Source: Caballeronia turbans
GTDB lineage: Bacteria > Pseudomonadota > Gammaproteobacteria > Burkholderiales > Burkholderiaceae
Reading direction: 5' to 3'
Assembly: GCA_001544655.2 (NCBI GenBank)
Contig: FCOD02000014.1
Location: 62,001 to 126,000 of the forward strand
DNA: 64,000 bases
Below are positions 56,588-64,000 of the stretch, one piece after another. How positions within the stretch are numbered: the first letter of the stretch is position 1; each line of letters opens with the position of its first letter. The notes below the pieces were generated by a model, which saw only the letters and a list, made by a program, of their open reading frames with translations, was not told where the DNA came from and did no database searches. Made by a program: the position numbers and the translations under genes.

Positions 56588-57013
56588 ATGTCCCAATCCT
56601 CGAACCATCCCACCGCGCCGGTCACCCGCGGCCAGTGCCACACCATCGATCTGATGGGCAAGATCGCGCAGATTAACGATCACTGGCAACCGCGCGTTGT
56701 CGCTGAAATGAACGACTATCAATTCAAGGTCGTCAAGGTCGAAGACGACTTCGAGTGGCACCGACATGCCGATACCGACGAAGCGTTCATCGTCCTTGAT
56801 GGCGAGCTGCGTATCGATTTTCGGGCAGGGCCTTCAGGCGATGGTTCGATCGTATTACGTGCCGGACAGCTGGGAGTAGTTCCGAAGGGCGTCGAGCACA
56901 AGCCCTGTGCAAACGGAGAAGTTAAGCTGCTGCTTATCGAGCCGCGAGGTGTGGTGAACACGGGCGACGGCGCGACAAGCGAGCGTACTGTCGCAAACGA
57001 CCAGTGGATTTGA
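56588..57013 (+). CDS. Small cupin protein
   Basis: A 141-residue single-domain cupin. The metal-binding motif EWHRHADTDEAFIVLDGELRI has two His and a Glu in the HxH-E order, and the second motif LGVVPKGVEHKPCANGEVKLLLIEP has the second His. Such proteins can be isomerases, dioxygenases or sugar-sensing modules, and no activity can be assigned. GGAGAGAACG lies before the ATG. It is 76 bases after the AraC gene. Confidence 0.85.
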   Translation: MSQSSNHPTAPVTRGQCHTIDLMGKIAQINDHWQPRVVAEMNDYQFKVVKVEDDFEWHRHADTDEAFIVLDGELRIDFRAGPSGDGSIVLRAGQLGVVPKGVEHKPCANGEVKLLLIEPRGVVNTGDGATSERTVANDQWI

Positions 57014-57583
57014 GGCGGCCGCCGGGGTATGACCGGTGAGATGAGCGGACGGACACGGGCGATTCTTCGGGGGCGCGATTGTCGTGGATTTGAACCCGCC
57101 AGTTGAACGTCCGCTCGTGTCCGGGTCGAGGTAGTGCCGCCCGCGATTCGCTCGCCGGAGACCGTCCATTGAGCGTCGGTGGACGACGCCTTGGATATTC
57201 AAATTGGAGGGTGACCCCGACCGACCGCTGATGGCCCGCAAGTACGCATTGGCGCCGGTGTAACGCGCCATTTGCGGCCCGCGAGCTGCGGATGGCTGGA
57301 AGGCGGAGTACAGCAGCCTCAGCACGGCCAACCACCGAAGCATCGCTATGGCCGACGATCTGCCGGAGGAACGGAGTGGCCGACGGCCATTGTTCCTTTG
57401 AGGCGACCTCGCGTGAGGCTCAGCATCGGCCTCGTGGTTCGAAGAGCCGATTTTCAGATCGTCAAGTCAACGGGCTTCCGCCGCCGCAAGCCGCGAATGG
57501 CCGAAAAACGCGCCGCATCCGCCCTGATGCGCCGTAACGAGTAGCCATCCCGCGCGCGTATCAAAAGCTGCAGGCTAAAGCGA
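57014..57583. other. Intergenic region without a gene
   Basis: 570 bases between the convergent cupin and ClC genes. Open frames on either strand have Arg-rich, atypical translations. No tRNA, IS ends or clear terminator hairpin with a T-run were found. Confidence 0.5.
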
Positions 57584-58888
57584 CTAAAGAAGGTATTTCT
57601 GCGCCAACGCCTCATACAGCGGCGGAGCGAAGAGCCTCGACACCTGGCTCGAAATCAGCGCCGTGGCCATCAGCGACAGCACGAGCGCGTGACCGTTGAT
57701 CATCTCGATGACGATCACGAATGCTGTAATCGGACTCTGCGTGACTGCGGCGAGATAGCCCACCATGCCCAGCGCGATCAGCATCGGCAATTGCATGCCG
57801 CCGAAAATCTGGTGAAGCGCGTTGCCGATGCCCGCTCCAATCGCGAGCGATGGCGCGAAAAGTCCGCCGGGCGCGCCGGGAAGATACGAACCGACCATCG
57901 ACGCCATTTTCAGTAGCGGATAGCTCGCGCCGAGCCGCGAATTGCCTTCGAGCATACCGCGCGCTTCCGCATAGCCGCTGCCGAACGTATGACCGCCCGC
58001 TGCCACCCCGATCACGGCGATGAACAGGCCGCACATGGCGCCGAAAGCCACGGGATGCGACTGGCGCCAGCCGACCATTCGTGCCGGCATCCAGCGCTGC
58101 GTGTTCAGCAATAGCCAGCAGAACATCCCGCCAGCGATGCCCGTTACCGCGCCAAGCAGAACGACTGCGAGCGCGAGCGATTCGGGAAAATGCCCGTCCA
58201 GTTGAATGGTGCCGAAATAGGTGTAGTTGCCTTGCAGCGCGAGCGACACGATACCGGCAAAGATGATCGCCGTGATCAGCACGCCGCTGGTGCGCTGCTC
58301 GAAGCTGCGCGTGAGTTCTTCGATAGCGAACACCACGCCCGCGAGCGGCGCATTGAACGCAGCCGACAATCCGGCGGCCGCGCCCGCGAGCGCCAGCTTG
58401 CGCTCCATTGCGCCGCCGCGAAAGCTGCGCAAGCGCAACGGATAGAAGCGACGCAGGCTATACATGAGCGCCGCGCCGACGTGAATGGTCGGCCCTTCCC
58501 GCCCGATGGTGAAGCCCCCGAGAATCGACAGGAACGACAAGGCGATCTTGCCCACGAGAATCCGGATGGTGAGCAGCCGCGGCCCGAGCTCCCGCCCGTC
58601 ATGCAGCGTCGCGATGACCTGCGGAATGCCACTGCCTTCCGACCCGGGAAAGAAGCGGCGCGTCACCCAGACGCCGAATGCGCCGATCGCCGGCGTGATC
58701 ACCAGAGGCAACCACCAGCAGACGGCCGTGAAGCGTAGAAAGGTGTCGTATCCGAAGTCGATGAGCCGCGCGTACATGACCGCGACGAGCCCCGTCGCGA
58801 CCGCGCCGAGCCAGAACACGCCGTAGTGCAGCCATAGCCGCCTGCCGCGCAATATCGTGCGTCGGTCGATGAATCCGGGGATGCGCAT
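57584..58888 (-). CDS. ClC family chloride channel / H+:Cl- antiporter
   Basis: A 434-residue inner-membrane protein with about ten or more hydrophobic segments. The ClC selectivity motifs are present: GSEGSGIPQV, GREGPTIHVGAALMYSL with the gating Glu in GREGP, and GAPGGLFAPSLAIGAGIGN. The Glu in GREGP fits a gated chloride pathway and usually antiport. It lacks the C-terminal CBS domains. It lies downstream of a MarR regulator on the same strand, 86 bases away. Confidence 0.9.
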   Translation of the reverse strand: MRIPGFIDRRTILRGRRLWLHYGVFWLGAVATGLVAVMYARLIDFGYDTFLRFTAVCWWLPLVITPAIGAFGVWVTRRFFPGSEGSGIPQVIATLHDGRELGPRLLTIRILVGKIALSFLSILGGFTIGREGPTIHVGAALMYSLRRFYPLRLRSFRGGAMERKLALAGAAAGLSAAFNAPLAGVVFAIEELTRSFEQRTSGVLITAIIFAGIVSLALQGNYTYFGTIQLDGHFPESLALAVVLLGAVTGIAGGMFCWLLLNTQRWMPARMVGWRQSHPVAFGAMCGLFIAVIGVAAGGHTFGSGYAEARGMLEGNSRLGASYPLLKMASMVGSYLPGAPGGLFAPSLAIGAGIGNALHQIFGGMQLPMLIALGMVGYLAAVTQSPITAFVIVIEMINGHALVLSLMATALISSQVSRLFAPPLYEALAQKYLL

Positions 58889-58974
58889 CGGAAAATGGAG
58901 AACTCGAATTTAAGGCACATTGTGACATAAATTCGATTCTTCCTTCGATGCGACCCGGCTCGTGTGTTATCGGC

Positions 58975-59394
58975 TCACTCTCGCCTGTCGTCGAAGACCC
59001 AGCCGAACGACCCATAGTGCGATTTGTGTTCCGCTGCCAGCCTGAGCAGACATCGCTCGCCTTTGGCTGTCAGATGCACCTGCACCTGTCGACGATCCGT
59101 CTTGTCGATCTTGCGCGTGACGAGGCCCGCAGTCTCGCATCGCGACACCAATGCAGCCGTTCCGTTGGGCGCGGCCTGCAATCGCTCCGCGAGTTCGCCG
59201 ACAGTGGCCCACTTGCGCTCGGGGAATCCGCGAACGTGCAGGAGCAACTGATATTGAAGCGTGGTGATCCCGGCCGCATTGGAGATCTCTTCCGACACAC
59301 GCAGGAATTTGCGTAGCTCGTAACGGAAGAGCGACATCGCTTCCAGATCGTGCTTGTGAGGAACTGCGGCTTTCTGTTTCGTGCTCGATGACAT
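58975..59394 (-). CDS. MarR-family transcriptional regulator
   Basis: A 139-residue winged-helix regulator: ISNAAGITTLQYQLLLHVRGFPERKWATVGELAERLQAAPNGTAALVSRCETAGLVTRKIDKTDRRQVQVHLTAKGERCLLRL, with the DRR wing and the HTH in front of it. MarR proteins usually repress genes for stress or drug response and release DNA on ligand or oxidation. It precedes the ClC gene and may control it. No operator was identified. Confidence 0.9.
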   Translation of the reverse strand: MSSSTKQKAAVPHKHDLEAMSLFRYELRKFLRVSEEISNAAGITTLQYQLLLHVRGFPERKWATVGELAERLQAAPNGTAALVSRCETAGLVTRKIDKTDRRQVQVHLTAKGERCLLRLAAEHKSHYGSFGWVFDDRRE

Positions 59395-59514
59395 GGGCGG
59401 CCCTGATTCGACATTGACATGACGATCCGACCACGCGCATCGGATTTCGTCATTCGTGTTCGCGGATCATACCCAGTCCTGGAAACGCGGGCGTGCCGTG
59501 ACGCCCGCTTCGCC

Positions 59515-59748
59515 TTACTGCGACATCGCGCCCGATGCGGGATGGTCCATGCCCATCGCGTCATGCTTCTTCATCTTGTCGCTCTTGCTCATCTTGTCGT
59601 GAGACATCTTGTCGTTGGACATGCTGTCTTTCTTCATCGCGTCGTGCGACATCGCGTCGTTGGACATCGTGCCGCTTGCCTGTGCGAACACGGCCGATGT
59701 GCCCATGGCCAGCGCCGCTGCGAGTACGGCCGTCATCAATCGCTTCAT
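59515..59748 (-). CDS. Pentapeptide MXKDX-repeat periplasmic protein
   Basis: A 77-residue protein starting at ATG 59748 with AGGAG upstream. A signal peptide (MKRLMTAVLAAALAMGTSAVFA) is followed by repeats of M-S/K-x-D-x, such as MSNDAMSHDAMKKDSM and MSKSDKMKKHDAM. This matches small secreted MXKDX-repeat proteins of beta-proteobacteria, rich in Met, Asp and His. They may bind metal ions; their function is not established. It follows the YedY-like gene on the same strand and may belong to the sigma-factor regulon. Confidence 0.88.
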   Translation of the reverse strand: MKRLMTAVLAAALAMGTSAVFAQASGTMSNDAMSHDAMKKDSMSNDKMSHDKMSKSDKMKKHDAMGMDHPASGAMSQ

Positions 59749-59814
59749 AGCTTCTCTCCTTGGTGAGTCAAACATGGCATCCGGACAATCCGGAACCGGT
59801 GGATGGTTCGGCGC

Positions 59815-60591
59815 TCAGGATCCGCCGAACCAGTTGTATCCCTGGTCGACCCAATAGCCGCCCGGATAGGTGTTGGTCACGAATATCTCGACGATGTGCT
59901 TCGGATTCTTGTAGCCGAGCTTGGTCGGCATGCGCAGCTTCATCGGATAGCCGTATTTCGCCGGAAGGCGCTGCCCGTCGTATTCGAACGTGAGAAGCGT
60001 CTGCCGATGCAGCGCCGTCGGCATGTCGATGCTTTCGTAGTAGTCGTCGGCGCAGCGGAAGCCGACGTACTTCGCCGTCGTGTCCGCGCCCACGCGCCGC
60101 AGAAACTCGGCGAACGGCGTGCCGCCCCAGCGCCCGATGGCGCTCCAGCCTTCGACGCAGATGTGCCGCGTAATCTGCTCTTCGTGAGGCAGCGCGTATA
60201 ACTCCGGCAACGTCCAGACGCGTTGTCCCGTCACGAGCCCGCTCACCTTCAGGCGATAGTCGCTGCCGTTGACTTCGGGTACGTCATCGATCCCATAGAA
60301 GGCGTTGAATGGAAACGGCCGCGTGAGTTGCGCTTCGGTATAAGTCGGCGCGAGCCGCTTCGGATCGAAGAGCCACGCCTGCGCACGATCGTTCAGACGC
60401 GATACGGCGGTGAGGAGCGTGTTGACGGAGTCGTCGTCGGTGATCGAGCAGCCGGTCAGCAGAGCGAGCCCGCCCAAGGTCAGCATGCGCTTGCCGAACA
60501 AGCGCCGCGACGGCATATCGAGTTCACGGCGCGCATCCGCCAGCACGGAAGCACGATCGACCGTGATGATTCGCTTGTCGTTGGATTTCAT
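59815..60591 (-). CDS. YedY/MsrP-like molybdopterin oxidoreductase
   Basis: A 258-residue sulfite-oxidase-fold enzyme. The N-terminus has an SRRLFGKRMLTLGGLALLTGCS segment combining a twin-arginine-like motif with a lipobox Cys, so export through Tat is likely. The Mo-binding Cys is in RHICVEGWSAIGRWGGTPF, followed by YVGFRCADDYYESIDMPTAL and a C-terminal LGYKNPKHIVEIFVT. YedY/MsrP proteins reduce oxidised methionine in the periplasm using electrons from a membrane cytochrome b. The cytochrome b561 gene 19 bases upstream is the expected partner. Confidence 0.87.
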   Translation of the reverse strand: MKSNDKRIITVDRASVLADARRELDMPSRRLFGKRMLTLGGLALLTGCSITDDDSVNTLLTAVSRLNDRAQAWLFDPKRLAPTYTEAQLTRPFPFNAFYGIDDVPEVNGSDYRLKVSGLVTGQRVWTLPELYALPHEEQITRHICVEGWSAIGRWGGTPFAEFLRRVGADTTAKYVGFRCADDYYESIDMPTALHRQTLLTFEYDGQRLPAKYGYPMKLRMPTKLGYKNPKHIVEIFVTNTYPGGYWVDQGYNWFGGS

Positions 60592-60610
60592 GGCGTGTTC
60601 CTCAAATGCA

Positions 60611-61249
60611 TCAGCGGCCGCGCAGCATCGTCACGAGCGAGCGCGGCACGAGCGCGACCATCGTCACGTGCACGACGACGAACGCCGCCATCAATGCCAT
60701 CGCGCAGAAGTGCACGACGCGCGCGTTGTCATAACCGCCCATCAGCTCGCGCAAGAGCGGAAACTGCACGGACTTCCAGATCGCGAGCCCCGAGAGCACG
60801 AGCACGATCAGATCGACGACGACCGCGAGGTAAGCGAGCTTCTGCACCGCGTTGTACTGGCGCAGATCGGCGTGCGCGAGCTTGCCGCTCAATGCGGCGA
60901 TGAGATCGCGCAGCACGGCGCGCGGCGATAAAGGGAAAAACTTCGAGAAGAATCGGCCGCTCGCAATATTGAGCGCGACATAGACGATGCCGTTGAACAC
61001 CAGCAGCCACATCGCCGCGAAATGCCACTGCAAGGCGCCGCCGAGCCATCCGCCGAGCGTGATCGACGGGGGAATGACGATGCCGCGGAACACCGGCGAC
61101 GCGTCGTAAATGCGCCACCCGGAGAACATCATGATCAGCGCCGCGATCGCATTGAGCCAGTGCGTGACGCGCAACCAGAACGGATGGATCGGTGCATCGG
61201 GAGGCGAGCTTTCGCGCACTGGCGAAAGTGGCGGTCTCATCGCTTTCAT
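60611..61249 (-). CDS. Cytochrome b561-type membrane electron carrier
   Basis: A 212-residue four-helix membrane protein of the Ni/Fe-hydrogenase b-type cytochrome family. [22 protein letters not shown] and [20 protein letters not shown] supply heme-ligand His residues, and the last helix [21 protein letters not shown] supplies another. It likely passes quinol electrons to the adjacent YedY-like enzyme. GAGGTAA precedes the ATG. It is the first gene of the operon and has the SigF-type promoter upstream. Confidence 0.87.
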   Translation of the reverse strand: MKAMRPPLSPVRESSPPDAPIHPFWLRVTHWLNAIAALIMMFSGWRIYDASPVFRGIVIPPSITLGGWLGGALQWHFAAMWLLVFNGIVYVALNIASGRFFSKFFPLSPRAVLRDLIAALSGKLAHADLRQYNAVQKLAYLAVVVDLIVLVLSGLAIWKSVQFPLLRELMGGYDNARVVHFCAMALMAAFVVVHVTMVALVPRSLVTMLRGR

Positions 61250-61291
61250 ATGGGTTACCTCGAAAGTCGAACTGAAGCTTGGTTACCGGTT

Positions 61292-61319
61292 AATTCGTCG
61301 CCTGGGCGTCGCTGGTTAC
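61292..61319 (-). promoter_or_regulatory. ECF sigma (SigF-type) promoter of the cytochrome b561-YedY operon
   Basis: On the minus strand GTAACC (61319-61314) is followed after exactly 16 bases by CGAATT (61297-61292). This matches the GTAACC-N16-CGAA form recognised by SigF-type ECF sigma factors of Caulobacter. It lies about 45 bases upstream of the cytochrome b561 start. Confidence 0.75.
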
Positions 61320-61387
61320 AGCGCGCGAATGAACCGGCATCTTTTTGTGACCGATTCGGGAGAAACCCGCGAAACAGGCAGGCCATG

Positions 61388-61413
61388 CTGTAACGCGTGG
61401 AGGGAAAAGAACG
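61388..61413 (+). promoter_or_regulatory. ECF sigma (SigF-type) promoter of the sigF-nrsF operon
   Basis: GTAACG (61388-61393), 16 bases, then CGAA (61410-61413). The same pattern as the divergent promoter on the minus strand, with one base different in the -35. It points into the sigma factor gene, which suggests autoregulation. Confidence 0.65.
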
Positions 61414-61580
61414 AACTAACGAAAGGCACGAGGGAAACGACGAACATGAACCAGGACGGCGTCATTGCAGCGCATCACGGCTTCGGATACTGTGTAGCGA
61501 CCGATGCAAAACGCAGCACGCCGCTCGCTTGCGCTGCGGCGTGCGAAATTTCGTCCCGTTGTCCCGCCCCTACAGGAACC

Positions 61581-62129
61581 ATGTCGCACGATGCGGAAAG
61601 CCGGCTGAAAGCGTTGTTCATCAGCGGACTTGCAGGCGATCAGAACGCGTATCACAGCTTTCTGCAGGCTCTCACACGGCATCTGCGCGGCTATCTGCGA
61701 AAGCGCATTCCGCATCGTCTCGACGATGTCGAAGACCTCGTCCAGGAAATTCTGCTGGCGGTACATAACGCGCGACACACCTATCGGTCCGATGAGCCGT
61801 TGACGGCGTGGCTGCACGCGATCGCGCGCTACAAGCTGATGGACTTCTTCCGCTCCCACGCACGTCGCGAGTCGCTGAACGTCCCGCTCGACGATCATGA
61901 GGAACTGCTCGCCGCCGCCGACGACGAACCCGCGCAGGCGCGGCACGACATCGGCAAGCTGCTCGAGCATCTGCCGGACAAGCAACGTCTGCCGATCGTT
62001 CACATGAAACTCGAAGGGCTGTCGGTGACGGAAACCGCGCAGCTCACCGGTCTTTCCGAGTCGGCCGTCAAGGTGGGCGTGCATCGCGGACTCAAGGCGC
62101 TCGCGGCTAAAATCCGGGGATTGCGATGA
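61581..62129 (+). CDS. ECF sigma factor (SigF-like)
   Basis: A 182-residue sigma-70 family protein starting at ATG 61581 with AGGA just upstream. An in-frame ATG at 61446 would add 45 residues not typical of the family. Region 2 is [49 protein letters not shown]. Region 4 is [45 protein letters not shown]. It directs RNA polymerase to stress promoters and is held by the NrsF-like anti-sigma encoded with it (ATGA overlap). Confidence 0.88.
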   Translation: MSHDAESRLKALFISGLAGDQNAYHSFLQALTRHLRGYLRKRIPHRLDDVEDLVQEILLAVHNARHTYRSDEPLTAWLHAIARYKLMDFFRSHARRESLNVPLDDHEELLAAADDEPAQARHDIGKLLEHLPDKQRLPIVHMKLEGLSVTETAQLTGLSESAVKVGVHRGLKALAAKIRGLR

Positions 62130-62767
62130 ACACCGACGAACTCATCTCCCTCCTTTCGAACCAGGTGACGCAGGTCGACCGTAGGGCCATCGCACGCCGG
62201 TTCGTTCAGGCGCTGCTGATCGGCGCAGCGGGCTCGCTGGTCCTGATGAGCATCGTGTTCGGCGTTCGTCACGATCTCGGCAGCGTCGCCGGTACGGGCA
62301 TCTTCTGGGCGAAGCTGGCCTTTCCGCTGGCGGTTGCCATCGGCGCGCTGCTCGTCATCGCCCGGATCGGCCGGCCCGGCGCTCGTGCGGGATATGCGTG
62401 GGCGCTCGTGGCCTTGCCGTTCGCGGCGGTCTGGATCGCGGGCTGGATGATCGTCGACAACGCGGGCCCGAACGCGCGTGCCGCATTGGTGCTCGGTCAG
62501 ACGTGGCGCACCTGCCCGTTCAATATCCTGCTTCTTTCGATGCCGACCTTTCCCGCTGCGATGTGGGCGATGCGATCGCTCGCGCCGACGCGACTGCGGC
62601 TTGCAGGCGCCGTCGTCGGCTTGCTGGCAAGCTCGACGGCGACGATCGTCTATTGCCTGCACTGCCCCGAAATGAGCCCCGCATTCTGGGGCGTGTGGTA
62701 TGCGATCGGCATGCTGTTGCCCGCGCTCATCGGTGCGTGGACAGGCCCGCGATTTCTGCGCTGGTAG
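62126..62767 (+). CDS. NrsF-like anti-sigma factor (DUF1109)
   Basis: A 213-residue membrane protein with about six helices ([57 protein letters not shown], and others) and two Cys in a [11 protein letters not shown] / YCLHCPEM pattern. This is the NrsF (DUF1109) anti-sigma family that holds SigF in Caulobacter until stress such as metals or hypochlorite modifies its cysteines. ATGA overlap with the sigma gene shows coupling. Confidence 0.87.
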   Translation: MNTDELISLLSNQVTQVDRRAIARRFVQALLIGAAGSLVLMSIVFGVRHDLGSVAGTGIFWAKLAFPLAVAIGALLVIARIGRPGARAGYAWALVALPFAAVWIAGWMIVDNAGPNARAALVLGQTWRTCPFNILLLSMPTFPAAMWAMRSLAPTRLRLAGAVVGLLASSTATIVYCLHCPEMSPAFWGVWYAIGMLLPALIGAWTGPRFLRW

Positions 62768-62775
62768 TGTGACCG

Positions 62776-63186
62776 CTATCCGACGACGCGTGCCCATGCC
62801 GCCCGAATGCGACGCCCGCGATCTTCGAGAAGATACGAAGCGAGCAGCGCCAGAAGTCCGGAGACGACGCCCGTCAGCACGTGCTCGACATAGGGCAGAC
62901 GGTAACGGCTCGCGTGCGCATACGCATCGCCGATTGCAGTCAGCAAGCCGACGATCGCTGCATTGCCGTACCGGTTTTCGTAGAGCTTCGCGGCGGGCGT
63001 AAAAGTCAGAAGCACCGCCAGAAGCCCGGTGAAAAGTCCGGTCTTGAACGCTACGGTCCAGTGAGCCATGCTCGCGATATTGCTCCAGCTGCCCGGCATG
63101 CAGGTCATGCACGCGCTGGTCGGCTGCCAGAAACGCTGAACGAATAATCTGACCCGCCGCTTGAACTCGCTCGACATGATCGACAC
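62776..63186 (-). CDS. Small membrane protein of unknown function
   Basis: A 136-residue protein with two or three probable membrane helices (WTVAFKTGLFTGLLAVLLTF and HVLTGVVSGLLALLASYLL) and an N-terminal cytoplasmic or periplasmic part with two Cys (CMTCMPG). I do not recognise a family. It converges on nrsF (8 bases between stops) and lies downstream of the TPR gene on its own strand. Possibly a membrane accessory protein. Confidence 0.6.
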   Translation of the reverse strand: MSIMSSEFKRRVRLFVQRFWQPTSACMTCMPGSWSNIASMAHWTVAFKTGLFTGLLAVLLTFTPAAKLYENRYGNAAIVGLLTAIGDAYAHASRYRLPYVEHVLTGVVSGLLALLASYLLEDRGRRIRAAWARVVG

Positions 63187-63192
63187 CCCTTC

Positions 63193-64000
63193 TCATTCGT
63201 CGATGAGATTCGACTGGCTTACGAGCGCGCGATCTATTGCTTCGAGCGCGTAAATGAAACCGGACTTCCGGCCTTCTTGCCTGATTCGCTGAAGCTCCTT
63301 AATCGAGGCAGCGTTCCGATCACCCTTTCCGTACGAGACCAGCGCCCGTGCGCGCCCCACGTAGAACGCTGAAAAGAGCGATGGCTCCCGGCGAGCGTAT
63401 TCCTCCAGCGCCGCGGCATGATGCTCGGCCGCATCCCAGCGGCGCCGATCGATGCACGCTTCGATCGCGTCACGTCGAAAGAGAAAGTGATTGTGGCTCA
63501 CCGCGCCGGCCGTGAGCAGCGCCTGCGCTTCCGCAAGCGCGCTTTCGAATACATCGATGTCGTCTGTCACGCGCGCAAGGACGCCCAGATAATGCGCGCC
63601 CAGATAGGCCATGCCCGTCTCCCGGCTGATCGACAAGGCCTCCGCGATATCGTCCAGCGCTTCGCGCCCGCGCCCCGCGATCCGATGCAGTTCCGCACGA
63701 AGCGCAAGCGCTTCGCCTTCGAATCTTTTCGACTTCAGTTCGCGCGCACATCGCAGCGCAGGTTCGACGTGCTCCCACGCACGATCCCATTCGGCGAGAT
63801 CGTGCAGGCAGTGCCAGGCCGCGTGATGAGCAACGGCGAGCGCCCGAAGATGCCTCACCTTCTCGGCCGCGGCGACACTCGCGAGCGCGGCTTCCAGTCC
63901 GGCCTGTGTCTTGCCTGCGAACCACGCCGTGATGGCGCGCATGGGAAGATTGGCGACAGCGATACGTCCGAACCCGTGGCCTTCGCAGAGTTCGATGCAG
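63193..64000 (-). CDS. C-terminal part of a TPR-repeat protein (adenylate-cyclase/ATPase-type regulator)
   Basis: The frame stays open to the window edge, so only the last ~269 residues are seen. They are helical repeats with TPR-like spacing (HHAAWHCLHDLAEWDRAWEHVEPALRCARE; GEALALRAELHRIAGRGREALDDIAEALSISRETGM). This kind of tail is found in large regulators with an N-terminal AAA-type ATPase or cyclase domain. The first part lies beyond base 64000, so identity is open. It ends 6 bases upstream of the membrane protein gene. Confidence 0.55.
   Translation of the reverse strand, partial: CIELCEGHGFGRIAVANLPMRAITAWFAGKTQAGLEAALASVAAAEKVRHLRALAVAHHAAWHCLHDLAEWDRAWEHVEPALRCARELKSKRFEGEALALRAELHRIAGRGREALDDIAEALSISRETGMAYLGAHYLGVLARVTDDIDVFESALAEAQALLTAGAVSHNHFLFRRDAIEACIDRRRWDAAEHHAAALEEYARREPSLFSAFYVGRARALVSYGKGDRNAASIKELQRIRQEGRKSGFIYALEAIDRALVSQSNLIDE

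Noticed and set aside
57014-57583. Possible shared repeat family between the non-coding stretches at 41300-41600, 55300-55560 and 57050-57400
   Set aside because: They look similar in style, with short matching words only; without alignment I could not show a common repeat.

Overview
The window looks like chromosome of a Burkholderia sensu lato bacterium (Burkholderia, Paraburkholderia or Caballeronia). The evidence is high-GC coding, a GroEL tail rich in GGM repeats, a Burkholderia-type porin, and the gene order apaH, acyltransferase, pyrC-like, pyrB, pyrR, ruvX, yqgE. The species cannot be fixed from sequence alone. I saw no tRNA, rRNA or CRISPR array.

Bases 1-25,300 are a surface-polysaccharide (O-antigen type) locus. 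It opens with two decayed genes: an FAD-dependent oxidoreductase and a GtrA flippase-like protein. A minus-strand glycosyltransferase operon follows (1521-5187), then a plus-strand run of large multidomain glycosyltransferase and methyltransferase proteins (5862-14757). Next come the ABC exporter wzt/wzm, more glycosyltransferases, and rfbBACD for dTDP-L-rhamnose. Three proteins share a coiled coil followed by a W-R-x-T-x-P-L-R motif. The Wzt lacks the usual C-terminal glycan-binding domain.

Bases 25,674-34,446 are core genes (apaH, acyltransferase, pyrimidine genes, ruvX, yqgE, photolyase). Between apaH and the acyltransferase lies the most striking item: an intact IscB RNA-guided nuclease gene (26829-28205) with a well-folded upstream omega RNA (HEARO type) and no transposase. 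Its right end abuts GTGA, the known HEARO insertion context. The iscB stop codon lies in the flank, and the stop codon of the neighbouring acyltransferase lies inside the element. The pyrC product has lost the dihydroorotase metal-binding HxH motif and is probably a structural partner of PyrB.

Bases 34,443-41,100 carry a helical Hpt-like protein, a rubredoxin, thiD, a DUF72 protein, a secreted protein, and groES-groEL with a clear promoter and CIRCE operator. A frameshifted IS5-type transposase (41942-42589) separates these from an accessory catabolic cluster (42813-54820). That cluster holds two PDC-hydrolase-like amidohydrolases, four MFS transporters, a porin, an SMP-30 lactonase, a 2-hydroxyacid dehydrogenase and an RraA/LigK-type aldolase. 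A divergent IclR regulator faces palindromic operator candidates. After a LysR remnant come AraC, cupin, ClC channel and MarR genes.

The last block (59515-62767) is a probable SigF-type ECF stress module: sigma factor plus NrsF anti-sigma, diverging from a cytochrome b561, YedY-like molybdoenzyme and MXKDX-repeat operon. GTAACC-N16-CGAA promoters are present on both strands of the shared intergenic region. The window ends inside a TPR-rich protein.
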